A DNA stretch of 64,000 nt from Trichobilharzia szidati (taxonomy: Eukaryota; Platyhelminthes; Trematoda; Strigeidida; Schistosomatidae), in contig OX235273.1 in the NCBI GenBank assembly GCA_944472155.2, forward strand, positions 36,119,204 to 36,183,203, written 5' to 3'. Below the pieces are notes generated by a model. That model saw only the letters and a program-made list of their open reading frames with translations, was not told the origin of the DNA and ran no database searches. Made by a program: the position numbers and the translations under genes. Below, in pieces: positions 32,235 through 43,106 of this stretch; positions within the stretch are counted from its first letter, which is position 1; every line of letters starts with the position of its first letter.

Positions 32235-34185
32235 TGAGTAATTTTCGGCTACTCTTGCCTTTCATAGTCAACTTATGCTTCAGTGGAGCTCACTAGAAGT
32301 CTCTATGTAAATTTATTCAATTTATAACACTGAAAAAGAATCATGAAGGATATTTTGGATTTAAATATCTAGGTTTCTACTCCTCTTCAGGGGTTGTGAG
32401 ACTGTTTTTATCTAAAATCTGTGTGCCAGTGTTTACTCTATTTCATAGGTTCATTTAAATTTTTTGACAGTACTATGAGTAAAACTCGAAAACTGACCAT
32501 TTCTGACAAATAAGTGCGAAATGACTGAGGTGGCTGTTCATTAGCTTTGAATTAGTCAATCTGGCTATCACGTTTGATAAATCGATACGCCTAGTCATGA
32601 AACCTATTTTTGTAAAATTGTGGTTTGAAGTGAGTAATTTCCGTCTACGCTTACTTTTCGTAGCCGAGTTATGCTCTGATGGACCTCGCTAGAATGTTCT
32701 ATGTAAATGTATTCAACAGAAGACATAAGAAAGGATTTTATTTTGATAAATTACACGGTGTATAGGCTGGCTTAGTTATATGTCTAACAAACCGAGCAGT
32801 AGAGTGCTAAGTAGCACAAAAAAGACCTAAATGATGAAATGAAAAAGAAATAGAAGAGGCGTTGGTGTTAAATAACTAACTATCCTATAAAATTCATTAG
32901 GAATATCAAAAAGGTCAAAAGCAAAATGAAAATAATGGTGAAACTAACGGTGATAACATAAATAAGAGAGAATATAAGGCATCCACTGTTATACCATATA
33001 AGGAGGGGACATCTGAGGCTCTACTTAGTAGGATTCTCAATAAAGCAGGAATTAGGGTGGCATTCAAACCTACAAACTCACTCAGGTAGGACAAGCTCTG
33101 TAGGCTAAAAGACCCGGTGGACTCAATTAAACAAAATAATATAGTTTTCAAAATACCTTGCAATGACTGTAAGGTCAACAACATAGGTTAAACTAGTAGG
33201 TCAGGGGGTAGTCAGATTGCCGGAACATAAGAATTCAGCTAAGGTAAGAATGGTTGACCCAGAGAAGATAAGTAATTTAGGAAAAAAAATAAGCGATTGC
33301 ACTGCATGCATTAACACACAACCACACAATGGGGTGGTAGAGGGTTAAAATTCTAAAAAGTAATCTAGGTAGGTGGAGAGCGAGAGAGGTTGGTTACTGA
33401 ATCCTTGTTTGTCGAGTTTACACCCAACACATGCAACAGAAATGACTCAATGCAAAATACCAGAAACATGGAAGAGATTATTACCATCAGTCAGTCAAAT
33501 CAGAGGAAGATAATAAATATTCTTAAAATTCTATTTCAATTCAAGCACATCAGAACATTCTAACAAGTAACTTATTATGACTATAGAAACACTCGTCTTA
33601 TTTCCCATCTGATTGTAATTCATCAATAACACTCATATTATTATTTCGGAATGTACATTATCCTATATTGACTTCTATTCAAATGTCTAATCAATTCCAC
33701 ACATGTACATAAATGAAAGAAAAAAAGTTGTTTGAGTAACTTGATATGATTATGAGTGGCAATAGTTTGTGCTCGAAACATGGTCATCAGTTAATATTAC
33801 TACTGTATAACACTGTGTGATTTATCAAAATAAAATCTTATCCATAATGGAGTTATACTCTACCACAGTGCCTAAGTTTTATACTTACATGGGAAAGGAG
33901 TTATGAGAAGTCTTTCAGAGTTAAGTATACTGGTTTCTATTCGTCTTCAGGAGTCGAGACATTGTACTAGTGTGAAAACTGTGTACTAGTCTCCAGTCTG
34001 TTGATAGGTTCACTCAGATTTTTTTACACTACTAGCAGTAAAAATCAAAAATTGATTATTTCTGAGAAAAGAGATCAAATGACTGAGGCGGCAGTTCATG
34101 GGCCTTGAATTCGCTGATCTGGTTATCAGATTTGATAAATCGATACACCAGGTCATGACAACTATTTTTATTTGTTTTTGTGTCA
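32235..34185 (+). repeat. Tandem repeat of about 400 bp, second unit split by a PLE-II
   Basis: Unit 1 is 32235-32625. Unit 2 is 32637-32735 plus 33900-34185. Shared marks: GAGTAATTT(T/C)CG near the unit start, TCTATGTAAAT, CTCTTCAGG or GTCTTCAGG, GATAAATCGATAC and GTCATGA near the end. No coding capacity is seen and the family is unknown to me. The second unit ends just before the kinase exon at 34280. Confidence 0.7.
32736..33886 (+). pseudogene. PLE-II insertion with GIY-YIG remnant, 13-bp imperfect TSD
   Basis: The forward frame reads SEALLSRILNKAGIRVAFKP, then LKDPVDSIKQNN, IVFKIPCNDCKVNNIG (decayed GIY-YIG) and a stop. The ends carry inverted copies: ATTTTATTTTGATAAAT at 32737 and ATTTATCAAAATAAAAT at 33821. 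ACATAAGAAAGGA (32723-32735) and ACATGGGAAAGGA (33887-33899) form the TSD. Confidence 0.8.
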
Positions 34186-34279
34186 TGCGTTATTTTAAAT
34201 TTTATCTTCATTCTACTTATTCCTGATCTCCTCACGTCCTTCTACCGTGATCGCCGCCACTATTCACCCTTTTAACCAG

Positions 34280-34476
34280 ACGACAATCAATCAATGTTCA
34301 ATGATTCCGAGAACTTTTATCGTATTATTCAACATGATCATATTGCTTATCGTTATGAAATATTATCTTTACTGGGGAAAGGAAGTTTTGGTCAAGTTGT
34401 CTCCGCCTATGATCATATGAAAGGATGTAAAGTTGCCTTGAAGATAATTCGTACAGAACCACGTTTTACACGTCAG
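34280..34476 (+). CDS. DYRK class II kinase, exon with glycine loop and catalytic Lys
   Basis: Bounded by CCAG and GTTAGT. It codes residues 65-130 of the visible protein: FNDSENFYRIIQHDHIAYRYE (after the Asp-rich start), then the kinase start EILSLLGKGSFGQVVSAYD with the glycine-rich loop GKGSFGQV, and VALKIIR with Lys119 as the ATP-binding lysine. The HDHIAYRYE run before the loop is characteristic of DYRK2/3/4 as opposed to DYRK1. The exon ends in phase 0 after FTRQ and continues at 59292 with AREEIRILE. Reading past the GT gives a hydrophobic run that belongs to the intron. Confidence 0.95.
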
Positions 34477-34589
34477 GTTAGTGATGATTGTATCTTTTTC
34501 TGTGTTAATAAATTAGTGTTAACCTCAACTTTCCTTTCTATTTTTTTGTTGTATTTTTGGTTTTTGTGACTTTAAAGGATGGATAAAAC

Positions 34590-35115
34590 TCCTTATTCGC
34601 CCAAGGTTGTGAAGTTACATCGATTGAAATGGTTAAGACATGTGTTACGCATGCCTAGCCATCAATCGACCTACTAGACAGGCAGTGTTAGCTGACTAGG
34701 ATAGGATCAGGCTGCAAAAGAGCCACGTAGTGGCAGTCAAACCAAGACATGACATAAGACAATGAAATCCACATTAATTAGTTTAAGCCAGGCACGTAGG
34801 GAGGCGTAGACTGCTGTGTGGTTGGAGTCCTTGAGATGATAAAAACCAATGGTTAGAGACTATTGGTAGTATGGCTCGAAATCGTTTTGAATGGCTGGCG
34901 TAGATCCATTCACTCTTTGTTATTTATTATATCTAATAAAACTGTATTGTTCTTGCATATTACTATTCTCTTTCCCTCAAACTTGTGTTCCTTATCTCTT
35001 TTATTAAATCTCTCTTCATTCTCTTGTTTTGTGTGTTATGTGCAGTGTGGCAACTCGAACTGCTGCTTATCTTTGCAAATTTCTATGTTGAATCCAGTTA
35101 GTCTGTCAGCCTAGT
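34590..35115 (+). mobile_element. Family B LINE 3' fragment
   Basis: GTGAAGTTACATCGATTG, then a decayed RMPSHQSTY-like region. The 3' UTR has CAATAAAACTG-like bases and ends AATTTCTATGTTGAATCCAG, as at 42285-42300. It is 5'-truncated and frame-broken. Confidence 0.75.
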
Positions 35116-35119
35116 CTTT

Positions 35120-35365
35120 AGAGTGCTGTTGGTGACTGAATTCTGTTGTTTAATTTTTCTAAATGTGCTCAACAATGTAGTGTGGTACACTTTATTATTA
35201 CACTAATGACCAACCAATATATCCACTACACTCTTTCAAGGGGTCAAACTGTATCTCTAAATTCCTCTGCAGTAGAATCTCTGACTGTATTACTGGGTGA
35301 TTTTGGTTTTAATCTCAGAGGGGACATCAGCCTCTTCGAGTTTGTTGCAGATAGCCCTTTCTGAA
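35120..35365. repeat. Degenerate SINE-C-like sequence
   Basis: GTGACTGAATTCTG, ACACTAATGACCA, and a head-like CTCTGACTGTATTACTGGGTGAT resemble SINE-C parts in forward order. The divergence is high. Confidence 0.4.
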
Positions 35366-36090
35366 GAGTAATAAATAAGCAGGAAACCTAGGTGCAATAC
35401 TTCCTTGCCATTCGCCTCCTGTGGTGAACATCATAACGATTTGGAGTTATCGACAAAGTGTCCCGCATACACTAGGGATATGGTAATTGAACTTTGTGAA
35501 TATATGCTTCTCTTGAAGTACAAATTTCTTGAAATATGATCAGAAAACGGCACAGTAGCTCATTATTCTGTCCTTCCTATGTATTTGCTACCACAAGTGG
35601 ATATAAATTTATAAACGCAGTTGAAGATGACATCAGCAGTTTAGACTGATTTATTGAGCATATGGTACTGTATAACGATACGAGCTTAGCTTCAGGGAAA
35701 CATATTTTCACTGTTCCCCTTATTCTTTTGTCAATCCTTTGAGATGTTACTCCTTCTTTTGGTATGGAAGACGAATAATGACCTTCTTATTCAACAGTTC
35801 AGGGTTTCATTTTCTCTGGGCTTTTTCTTTCCCGTACTTCAACGTAAATCCATTAGGATATCCATTCTCTCTGTAGGCATTTCTAAACAAAGTCTAATTC
35901 TTTTGTTCAGTTTGTTAGGTGAACATAGCTTCCTATCTCTGTCATAGAGTGTTCCGACTAATTTACACCTATAAAAGGAACCAACCGCGTGTGTGACATT
36001 TCAGAGTACTTCGTTTGTAAGATGAACTCACAATTAAGATTCTGGGTTTTCTGTAGGGTTTCGGAATTATCCCAGTGTAGATATAGTCGG
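35366..36090. other. No gene recognised
   Basis: The ORF at 35744-35947 is low-complexity hydrophobic with no motif. No repeat family is recognised. Confidence 0.5.
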
Positions 36091-36094
36091 GAAC

Positions 36095-36330
36095 CAACAT
36101 CAGTTAAAGAGACAATTGAAAACCAGAGAGCACAATAGACAGCCGTTTCGTTCTAGTTTGGAACTCTTCAACACTGGACACCCATGACCCCACTGACAGG
36201 AATCGAACCCAGGACGTTAAGGTTGCGTGGTGAGCTCATTGACCATTCACCTACTTTGTCTGGAATTTAATGACCTTTGAGTTCTAACCTTGTCAATTCA
36301 TGAAGAGCACCCAACTGTGCGAAACAGCTG
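36095..36330 (-). mobile_element. SINE-D copy, antisense
   Basis: Minus strand: a box B-like GGGTTCGATTCC, then TTGAAGA (C3 to T), stem GTTCCAAACTAGAAC, GAAACGGCTGTC. The stem differs from the usual GTCC/GGAC by a C-G to T-A pair, which keeps the pairing. Confidence 0.75.
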
Positions 36331-37480
36331 TGCCATGATCTCTAACTAATATTGACTCGTAACGAAACCTACATTGAACCTCGAAATTATAACTTGAAAG
36401 AGAAATAATGAATGAGTAAGCTGTCACAACCTAACAACATAAATATTTATCAATTTTCAAATATATATGCGTATCTATTTAAATGAGACATTTCTGGTTG
36501 AAATACCCGCGTATGTGTGTATACACTTTATGCATTTAAACAAAAGTATGTCATATTTTAAACATAAACTATGTGAGTAATGCATTGTCTGTTACCCACC
36601 CACACACACACACATACACATCCTGACATACATAAAAACACATCCTTCGCGTATATTATTCACAGACGAACTATACATTAAGTACGCATATAATAAAGAG
36701 ATATAACAGGTAATCAATTATATCACAGTGTTCAATAGATTCTTGAATTCTTTCTTTCTTTCTTTTCGTGTTATGTTTGTTTAAATTGATGATTTCAATA
36801 TGAAAGTTGATTGATTTATTTTTCTCCTTCAGTTAAATTCAATGTTAAAATCCGAGTTAACATTCATTTAAGTGTGTTATTTATTCATATCAAAAAATTA
36901 AAAAAGTAAAGTATTAAGGTTGTGTGTTGAAATACACAGATTATTATAAGTGTATAGCAATTTATTTATTGAAAAGAAAGTGAGACTGTTGACTTTCTAT
37001 TTAGTATGTTAGTAAAATAAACACGCACTTTTTATTGATGAAGTTTGTGAAGTCATTTATGTATGTGTGTGTGTGTGTACTTATGAAAGAGATGAAGAGA
37101 TATATATGTTGAGGTTGGGGGTAATAAGTATTTAAAATGCAAAAAGATGAGACTAAGGGAATCAGCATACTACCTGGTATGCGTCACCTATCCGGGAGTC
37201 GAATCAATCGAGGTTTTTTGGGTCAGTGATTGGATCGAACCTGTTTAGCACTGGTACTCTCCAATTTACTTACGTTGGACTGATTAACGGCTCTAGAAGA
37301 TCTTGACTTCGTGGATAATTTGTGTCGAATGTCATACAAACTGGAAGATTTATAGGGGAAATCAGTAAAATCTTTTCAAAAGAGTAGTTCTGAATAAAGA
37401 ATATTCTTTTCGATAACTTTTTCATCAGTTCCTACAGTTATACATACATAATAGTGAATGAATTAGTGTTATTACTAACA
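36331..37480. other. No gene; CA/TG microsatellites
   Basis: (CA)n at 36600-36618 and (TG)n at 37064-37078 in AT-rich DNA. 37385-37430 (GAATAAAGAATATTC and TTTTTCATCAGTTCC) resembles the PLE end sequence at 51865-51900. Confidence 0.45.
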
Positions 37481-37498
37481 ACATTAATGTTGTTTAAA

Positions 37499-38165
37499 TA
37501 ACATCGAATCAATAATATCCTTCACACATCCGTTGATCATTTGTCGGCTGTAGAAATTGATACGTAGCTCAGCCATAAAGAAGGCTTTCCTCAGTGATCT
37601 GCATAAGCGATTCTTCAGGATCTCAGCTGTGGTATCACCTTTAAATCCAACACTCATAAACAGCAGTTTCTTCGGCACCGTCTGTATTCTTTCAGGTTTT
37701 TCCCTTGGTTTCATGTTTTTCTCGATAAATCTTGGAGGATATCCATTCTCTATGAGGAATTGTCTGAGTCGCTCCAGTTCTCCAACGATTGTATCACTTG
37801 AACATATCCTCCTTATTTTTGAGGATAAGGAATGGATCAGATTTCTCTTTCTTCTCAAAGGGACCCAGCTATGGACCATTCCATGGTGGTTTCCTGTAGA
37901 TTGATCTTTGAAGAGAACCATCAGATCTCCTCTTTAGAAAAACATCCAAAAAATGGAATTCCGAGTTAATCTCTGATTCCGACGTGAACTTGATGGCATG
38001 ATGGCAGCTGTTGAACTCTTTGGTTATCAATTCGATGTCGGTATTGTCGTCACATATGATGAAAGTATCATCCATGTATCTTTGGTACAGATGGAAACTG
38101 TCGATAGTAGGCCGTAAAATATTATTCTCCAAATTAGCCAAGAAGCAGTCTGCCGCTTTGGGCCA
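37499..38165 (-). pseudogene. PLE-I inverted 5' segment, RT palm and linker
   Basis: Minus strand frames: ADCFLANLEN, YQRYMDDTFIICDDN (YxDD RT motif), FHLDFFLK-like end of palm, SWVPLRRKRNLIHSLSSK, ENGYPPRFIEKNMKP, KDIIDSML. It is the region that should precede the GIY-YIG domain at 38166, but it lies in the opposite orientation, starting at the junction with ADCFL and ending at 37500 with KDIIDSML. At least one frameshift occurs near 37890. Confidence 0.9.
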
Positions 38166-38925
38166 CCTCAATGTGTGTTTATAAATTCACTTGCTCGTGT
38201 GGAGCTAGTTATATTGGCCGCACAAAGCACACGCTTTCCAAACGCATCTCTGAAAATTATCCGGCATGGTTAGCAAAGGGACAATGTAAGACAATTACTA
38301 GCTCAATCCTCGAGCATTTGGTGAACTCAGGCCACGTAGCTCCACCAGAATCGTCTTTCAAGATCATCTACAAAGTGAAGCCAAATGGTACAAAGGCCGT
38401 CAGGTTTCGGCATTTGTGTATGGCGGAGGCGCTGGCAATTCATCAATACAACCCTGAACTCTGTATACAGAAAAAGTTTGTCCAGTCTCTTATTCTACCT
38501 TGGTCTTAACCTCTTCACTAATCGTTCCTTGTAAATAAAATATATTTTGATTTTTCTTTTCATTCTAATTTCACTTTTAGTTAGCTTTTGCTTTAATAAT
38601 TAGTTCACTATTATCACTCTCATATGCTCCTTTTGTACATTTTCACACCCTCTTCTCACTTGTTAAAATTGACACTCAAATACCTTCATTCTCACTCAAT
38701 AGCAATTTTAACCTTATCAAATTTCTATCTTTGTGCCGTTGAGTACCACGTAATTTACAACTTTTAATTTTCACTTCTAAAACCACTTCTGAGTAATTAT
38801 ATCAATTATGTCACCCCCTATTACTCAATAATAGACCACTATATATTTTTGTAAGTATAAATACGATTGTACAGCCTCTGAAGATGATTTCGTCGATAAA
38901 GAAAATTTTCTTCGCTGAATCTGTC
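38166..38925 (+). pseudogene. PLE-I GIY-YIG endonuclease and 3' end
   Basis: The open frame from 38171 gives MCVYKFTCSCGASYIGRTK, then LSKRISENYPAWLAKG, a GHVAPPESSFKIIYKV segment and MAEALAIHQYNPELCIQKK, stopping at 38507. The endonuclease motifs GIY-YIG, Arg and Glu are present. The 3' UTR carries GATTGTACAGCC and TTTTCTTCGCTGAATC, as in other PLE-I ends. Confidence 0.92.
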
Positions 38926-39165
38926 TTTTATTTTCTTCATTCTTACCTTAGCTAAATTCTTATGTTCTGACAATCTGACTACCCCTGACCTACTAGTTTG
39001 ACCTATGTAGTTGACCTCACAGTCCTTGTTATGATTATGAGCAGTGAATTGTGCTTGAAACGTCATCAGTAAACATTACTGTATAACACTGTGAGACTTT
39101 AACAAAATTTACCCATAATGGAATTACACTCTACCACATTGCACAAGTTTTATTCTTATATCAAT
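38926..39165 (-). mobile_element. PLE-II fragment joined to a forward terminal repeat
   Basis: Minus frame: DCEVNYIGQTSRSGVVRLSE (GIY-YIG start, as in the decayed 33160 copy). Directly beside it, 39040-39165 on the plus strand is the PLE-II terminal sequence (TGCTTGAAACGTCATCAG, TTACCCATAATGG). Coding and terminal parts are in opposite orientation. Confidence 0.7.
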
Positions 39166-39169
39166 GGTC

Positions 39170-40190
39170 TAATATCGCGCTATTGATGCTTCTCACTACA
39201 CGTTTATTTAAACACACTGGTAGATGTTCCCGAGAGAGCACGAAAAATCAAGTCCCTTGAACAACTTGGCCAAAATAACTCGCTGCACAAGCGAAGTTGA
39301 ATTGGTAGATACAATTAAAAGTGGCTAGATTAGGTACTCCATCTTTCAATTGAGGAATCACCATCAGTCGTGTAGTTTGCCAGCATTAAAAGTTCTTTGA
39401 AGTGATTTTCTTAACTTCCTCGTAATTATTTCACAAGATATATCGCCCCTTAATCGCAGTCGTATGTATAAAGGCTTCTTGTTTACGGATGGAGAATAGT
39501 CTTTTTCAACTTTCTTAGTCATAGGTTTCCCGATGAATTTGTTTGGAGAGCTATTTTCAATCAATCAAGGTATCATATAGAATCCTTAGTTCATCTTCGC
39601 TTACCTCTACTGAGCATACAGCTCTAAACCTGTGGCTGAGGGTCCTTACTAAATTTCTTTTGTACTGGAGAGGAACGAAGCTATGAAAATGTGTATGTTG
39701 TTCTGTCCATGTGCTTTTCCTATACAAATTTCTCCTTATACTACCATCTTGGTTTTCTTGTAAGGAGGAGGATATCTAGGAAGGCAATTCTATTTTGGGA
39801 TTCCTCTTCGCACGTGAATTTCATAGCAGAATGTAGGCAAGAAAATGAGAATTTTCTGATAAGGCTGTTCAAAGGTTCATTTTCTAGTTTACTTAGAAAG
39901 AAATCTACCAAAATGAGAGCCCATGGGGAGTCCATTGTCACCCCTTCCACTTGTCTGTAAAGTGTACCATGAAATTTGAAATTTACATTCATGGTACACC
40001 TTAATAACAATTCTTTTTAGGATTTCCGTTGGGATACCAATATTTATCGACTGGTTATCCACTTGTTCACATATGTAGTTAACTGTTTCTACTAGAGGCA
40101 CACTTGTGAATAAAGATGTTATGTCTAAAGATATGATAGTTTTATAGTCGATATTAATATCTTTGATTTTATCTACAAATTCAAAGGAGC
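39170..40190 (-). pseudogene. PLE-I-related RT/GIY-YIG pseudogene, active site deleted
   Basis: Minus strand from 40190: DKIKDINIDYKTIISLD (RT motif A with Asp intact), ITSLFTSVPLVETVNYICE, a YRQVEGVTM segment, FFLSKLENEPLNSLIRKFSF. The next bases code a HSAMKFTCEEE-like part with no Y-x-D-D between, so motif C is lost. Then SSPNKFIGKPMTKK, LRLRGDISCEIITRKL and a decayed CIYQFNFACAASYFG near 39290. Confidence 0.85.
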
Positions 40191-40510
40191 ATAGAGAAGA
40201 CTGAGGTGATGAAGATGCCTAAGCATAAACAACAAACAAAAAAACAACAACAACAATGACCACCTACAGAAGAAACCTAATGGAAGTCGTCTCATTCACT
40301 TACCTAGGCAGCATAGCATGAGGATTTCAAAGCCAATCAAGACTGGAAAATCAAAATAGACCTTCACTACTCTGGAATCAGTCTGGAAATCAACTGCACA
40401 CTCAGCATAAGGAACAACAACATCTGAAAATTCAACACAAATGTTAAGCCAGTCAGTGATTCTATATGGTTCAGAGAGTTGGCGCTCGCGTCGTGAAAAG
40501 CAGCAAGTAT
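40191..40510 (+). mobile_element. RTE-like LINE fragment
   Basis: Forward: AGACTGAGGTGATGAAGATG linker, an EVVSFTYLGSIA segment, then LENQ-like and AQHKEQQ-like decayed parts, and TATATGGTTCAGAGAGTTGG (YGSE-W). It is truncated at both ends and joined to the PLE at 40190. Confidence 0.7.
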
Positions 40511-40789
40511 CAGGAGATTTCTCTACTAAATACACTTGAAAGAACGCATGACTCAGATTTACACAGCTGTATTTCAAACCTTAATACATGTTGAAACTGA
40601 CATTTTTCTTCCCTTCTATCCGCTTATCATTCTAGTTTACTGAAATGTATTCGTCTCATTTACTTCTCTTTTTGAGATTTTCGATAATTTCCCGCCCCCA
40701 TTTATTTCGAACAACATGCTTGAAATTATCAGAAGTTATACCTTTAACATGTGGCATGAACTTTTAATTTTTATACTCCTAATAAAATT

Positions 40790-41392
40790 AGATGGTTGGA
40801 GGCAATCAGCCACAGGAAGCCCTACCTGAACCTAGGTTTCGTGCTAGTTGGAACCCACTAGTCAGCAAGGTGTATCTGCAACCGCTTTGAAGGAACTCAT
40901 GTCCCTTCTGAGGGGATTCGAAACCGTGTCACCTAGTGTGCTGCAGTTAGAGACGTTAACACTGAGCTATTCTGTCTCGTGATTGACCTCCTTCCTGTAG
41001 GACTACTGTATTGGAAACTTCTGATTGGACACTAGTTAGTAACTAGTGTAATGTGTCTAGTCCTTTGTTCGGTACAGGTGTCTCTGACTGCAGCAAACTA
41101 TGTGACGCGGGTTCAAATCTCCTCAGAAGGGACATGAGTTCCTTCCAGGTTGCAGATACGCCTTGCTGACTGGTGTGTGCCAACTGTCACAAAACCCAGG
41201 TCCAGATAGGACTTCCTGCCGATTGCTTCCAACCATGTAATATCAACAATCCAAAGTGCATCGTGATGGGCGAGCCACCTAGTGGAATGGTGACCACATT
41301 GCCAACGTGACTGATAGAATTCAGTCTACACCAAAGATACGACTAGACACATTACACTAGTTGCTAACTAGTATCCAATCAAAAGTATCAGG
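40790..41392. mobile_element. SINE-C, two heads in opposite orientation
   Basis: Antisense part 40790-41085: box B-like GGGATTCGAAACC, GAGCTATTCTG. Forward part 41085-41392: CTCTGACTGCAG, GGGTTCAAATCTCC, CTGGTGTGTGCCAACTG, AAAACCCAGGTC. Arms with ACTAGTTAGTAACTAGTG and its complement lie at 41033-41080 and 41330-41375. Confidence 0.7.
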
Positions 41393-41469
41393 CTACTGAG
41401 TTAAGAAAAATGTAACTTGCGCCACAGATACGAGTTGTGACTCAGTTTTTCAGCCATTCTAACTACTGA

Positions 41470-42315
41470 GCTCAAGACTTAGTCAATATCCCCGATGAAT
41501 GTTGATATTCTATCGGCTCACTTATAAATGTGATGGCGTAACACCAACTTACGCCATCTCTGGCGTAGACATGATATCCCACCGTCGACGAAAGGATGTG
41601 TTCACTACTCAGCAGTTCGCTTCGTCCTCCTTTATGACTGTGAGATATGGCCACTGAAGTGATAGGCATGAAAAGGCCAGATGTCTTTGATCATAGGTAT
41701 CTGCGATCTTTCTCCCGTGTTAGGTAGTATGAGAGGGTGAGTAATATTGAGGTTAGGCATCGGTCAAGTGCTAAGTAAGTGGGAGGGGAAATCAACTGAC
41801 GAGGTTGTGAAGTTGCATCGATTGAGATGGTTACAATATGTGTTACGCATGCATCCCTAGCTATTCATCGCCTTCCTCGGAGGGCGTTTATAGCCACTTG
41901 ACATAGGATTGATCAGGCTGGAAAAGAGCTGGGTAGTGGTGGTCAAACCAAAACATGGTTTCATCAGTCAATGAAATCCATCCCAGTTAGTTTAAGTTGG
42001 ACACGTAGGCAGGTGTAGACTGATTTCCTGGTTGGGGTCCTCGAAATTCTAAGAACCAATGGTGACCGGAGACAATTGATGATATTGCTCGAAATCGTTC
42101 TGCATGGCGGGCGTAGATGCATTCACTCTTTGTGATAATTTGTCATATCCAATAAAACTGTATTGTTCTTCCATATTACTATTCTCTTTCTCTCACACTT
42201 CTGTTTATTATATCTCTTTTGAATCTCTCTTTACATGGAGGGACAATGACAACTCGAACTGCTGCATTTTTGTGCAAAGTTCTATGTTGAAACCAGTTAG
42301 TCAGTCAGTCAAATG
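41470..42315 (+). mobile_element. Family B LINE 3' copy
   Basis: Order as at 27000: ACGCCATCTCTGGCGTAGAC, CTTTATGACTGTGAG (CETW region), TGCATCGATTGAGATGG, GTGGTCAAACCAAAACATGG. The 3' UTR ends CAAAGTTCTATGTTGAAACC. Many frameshifts. Confidence 0.75.
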
Positions 42316-42399
42316 TGATTCACGCGATGTTTTGAGCAACTCTAATTTCTAGCTCTTAAGAGTTAATCGTTAAAAATGTTCAGCAAAAATTTCCCTATT

Positions 42400-43095
42400 T
42401 TTAGCATTCATCAATAAAACACCCATCTTTAATCTTTAGGGAATAATATTCCTCATGGGAAATGAATTTAAATAATTGAGGATTACAGTAGGCAGATTGT
42501 CTATTTACTTTAAAGGCAAACATTGAAGTAGAAAAAGAGTAAAAATCATAAATTTCTTGAAATAGAAAGATAGTTGCAGCGAAGAAAATTTTTATTTTTT
42601 TCGACGAAATCATCAACTAGGCTGTACATTCGTGTATTTATAATAAATGGGTTGGAAAGTCCCAGAATAATTTCTGGTCAAGTGTCAGATTAGTAAAATT
42701 ACAATTAGGAATTAAAATGCCATACATGATAAACAGGGGGACGGATAAAGCTCAGACAAAGTAGCATCATAATTGCTGGGAAGATTGACATATTGCCCAA
42801 TTAGGGGTTAGAAATGTAGAAATAACAAAAATAGGACAGGGTGTTTGGATGTTTCTTGAAAAAAGAAATAGGTGGACACTGACAGTTTCTTTACATCTGT
42901 ATAAACATTTATTAGAACTGATATAAATGTAATCAGACAGTAATTGATTGAAGTTGAAATAAAAGCTTGCTTTCTGATTAGTTAAGTGTAATGTGATGAA
43001 TCCTTGTTTATCAATCGAATATCCTGGTAAATTGTTATATTGTATTCCAGTGAACAACCCGAGGTTTTTTGTTTTAACTTCTCCGACATCATCTT
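42400..43095 (-). mobile_element. PLE-I terminal/UTR sequence, antisense
   Basis: GCAGCGAAGAAAATTTTTA and CATCAACTAGGCTGTACATT (42545-42635) match the PLE-I end near 58940-59000. The following 400 bases have no coding motif I recognise, and the minus ORF here looks like UTR. Confidence 0.5.
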
Positions 43096-43106
43096 CTTCA
43101 GTATTA

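Larger units (their letters stand above)
28064..34279 (+). other. Intron of the DYRK gene, 6.2 kb
   Basis: GTAAGC donor, and an acceptor in TTTTAACCAG. It holds an RTE copy with a nested PLE, SINE-D pairs and a tandem repeat with a nested PLE-II, listed separately. I saw no further exon. Confidence 0.8.

Noticed and set aside
34477..34569. DYRK exon continuing past 34476 to the stop at 34567
   Set aside because: A consensus donor GTTAGT lies at 34477 and the conserved kinase sequence resumes in phase at 59292; the extra residues are intron translation.
37557..37904. Plus-strand ORF of 115 codons
   Set aside because: It is antisense to the PLE linker region, which explains its openness.
42545..42640. 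Hammerhead ribozyme at the PLE-I end
   Set aside because: A TTGATGA...GAAA arrangement exists on the minus strand, but C3 is missing and stem II is only three pairs; other PLE-I ends do not improve it.
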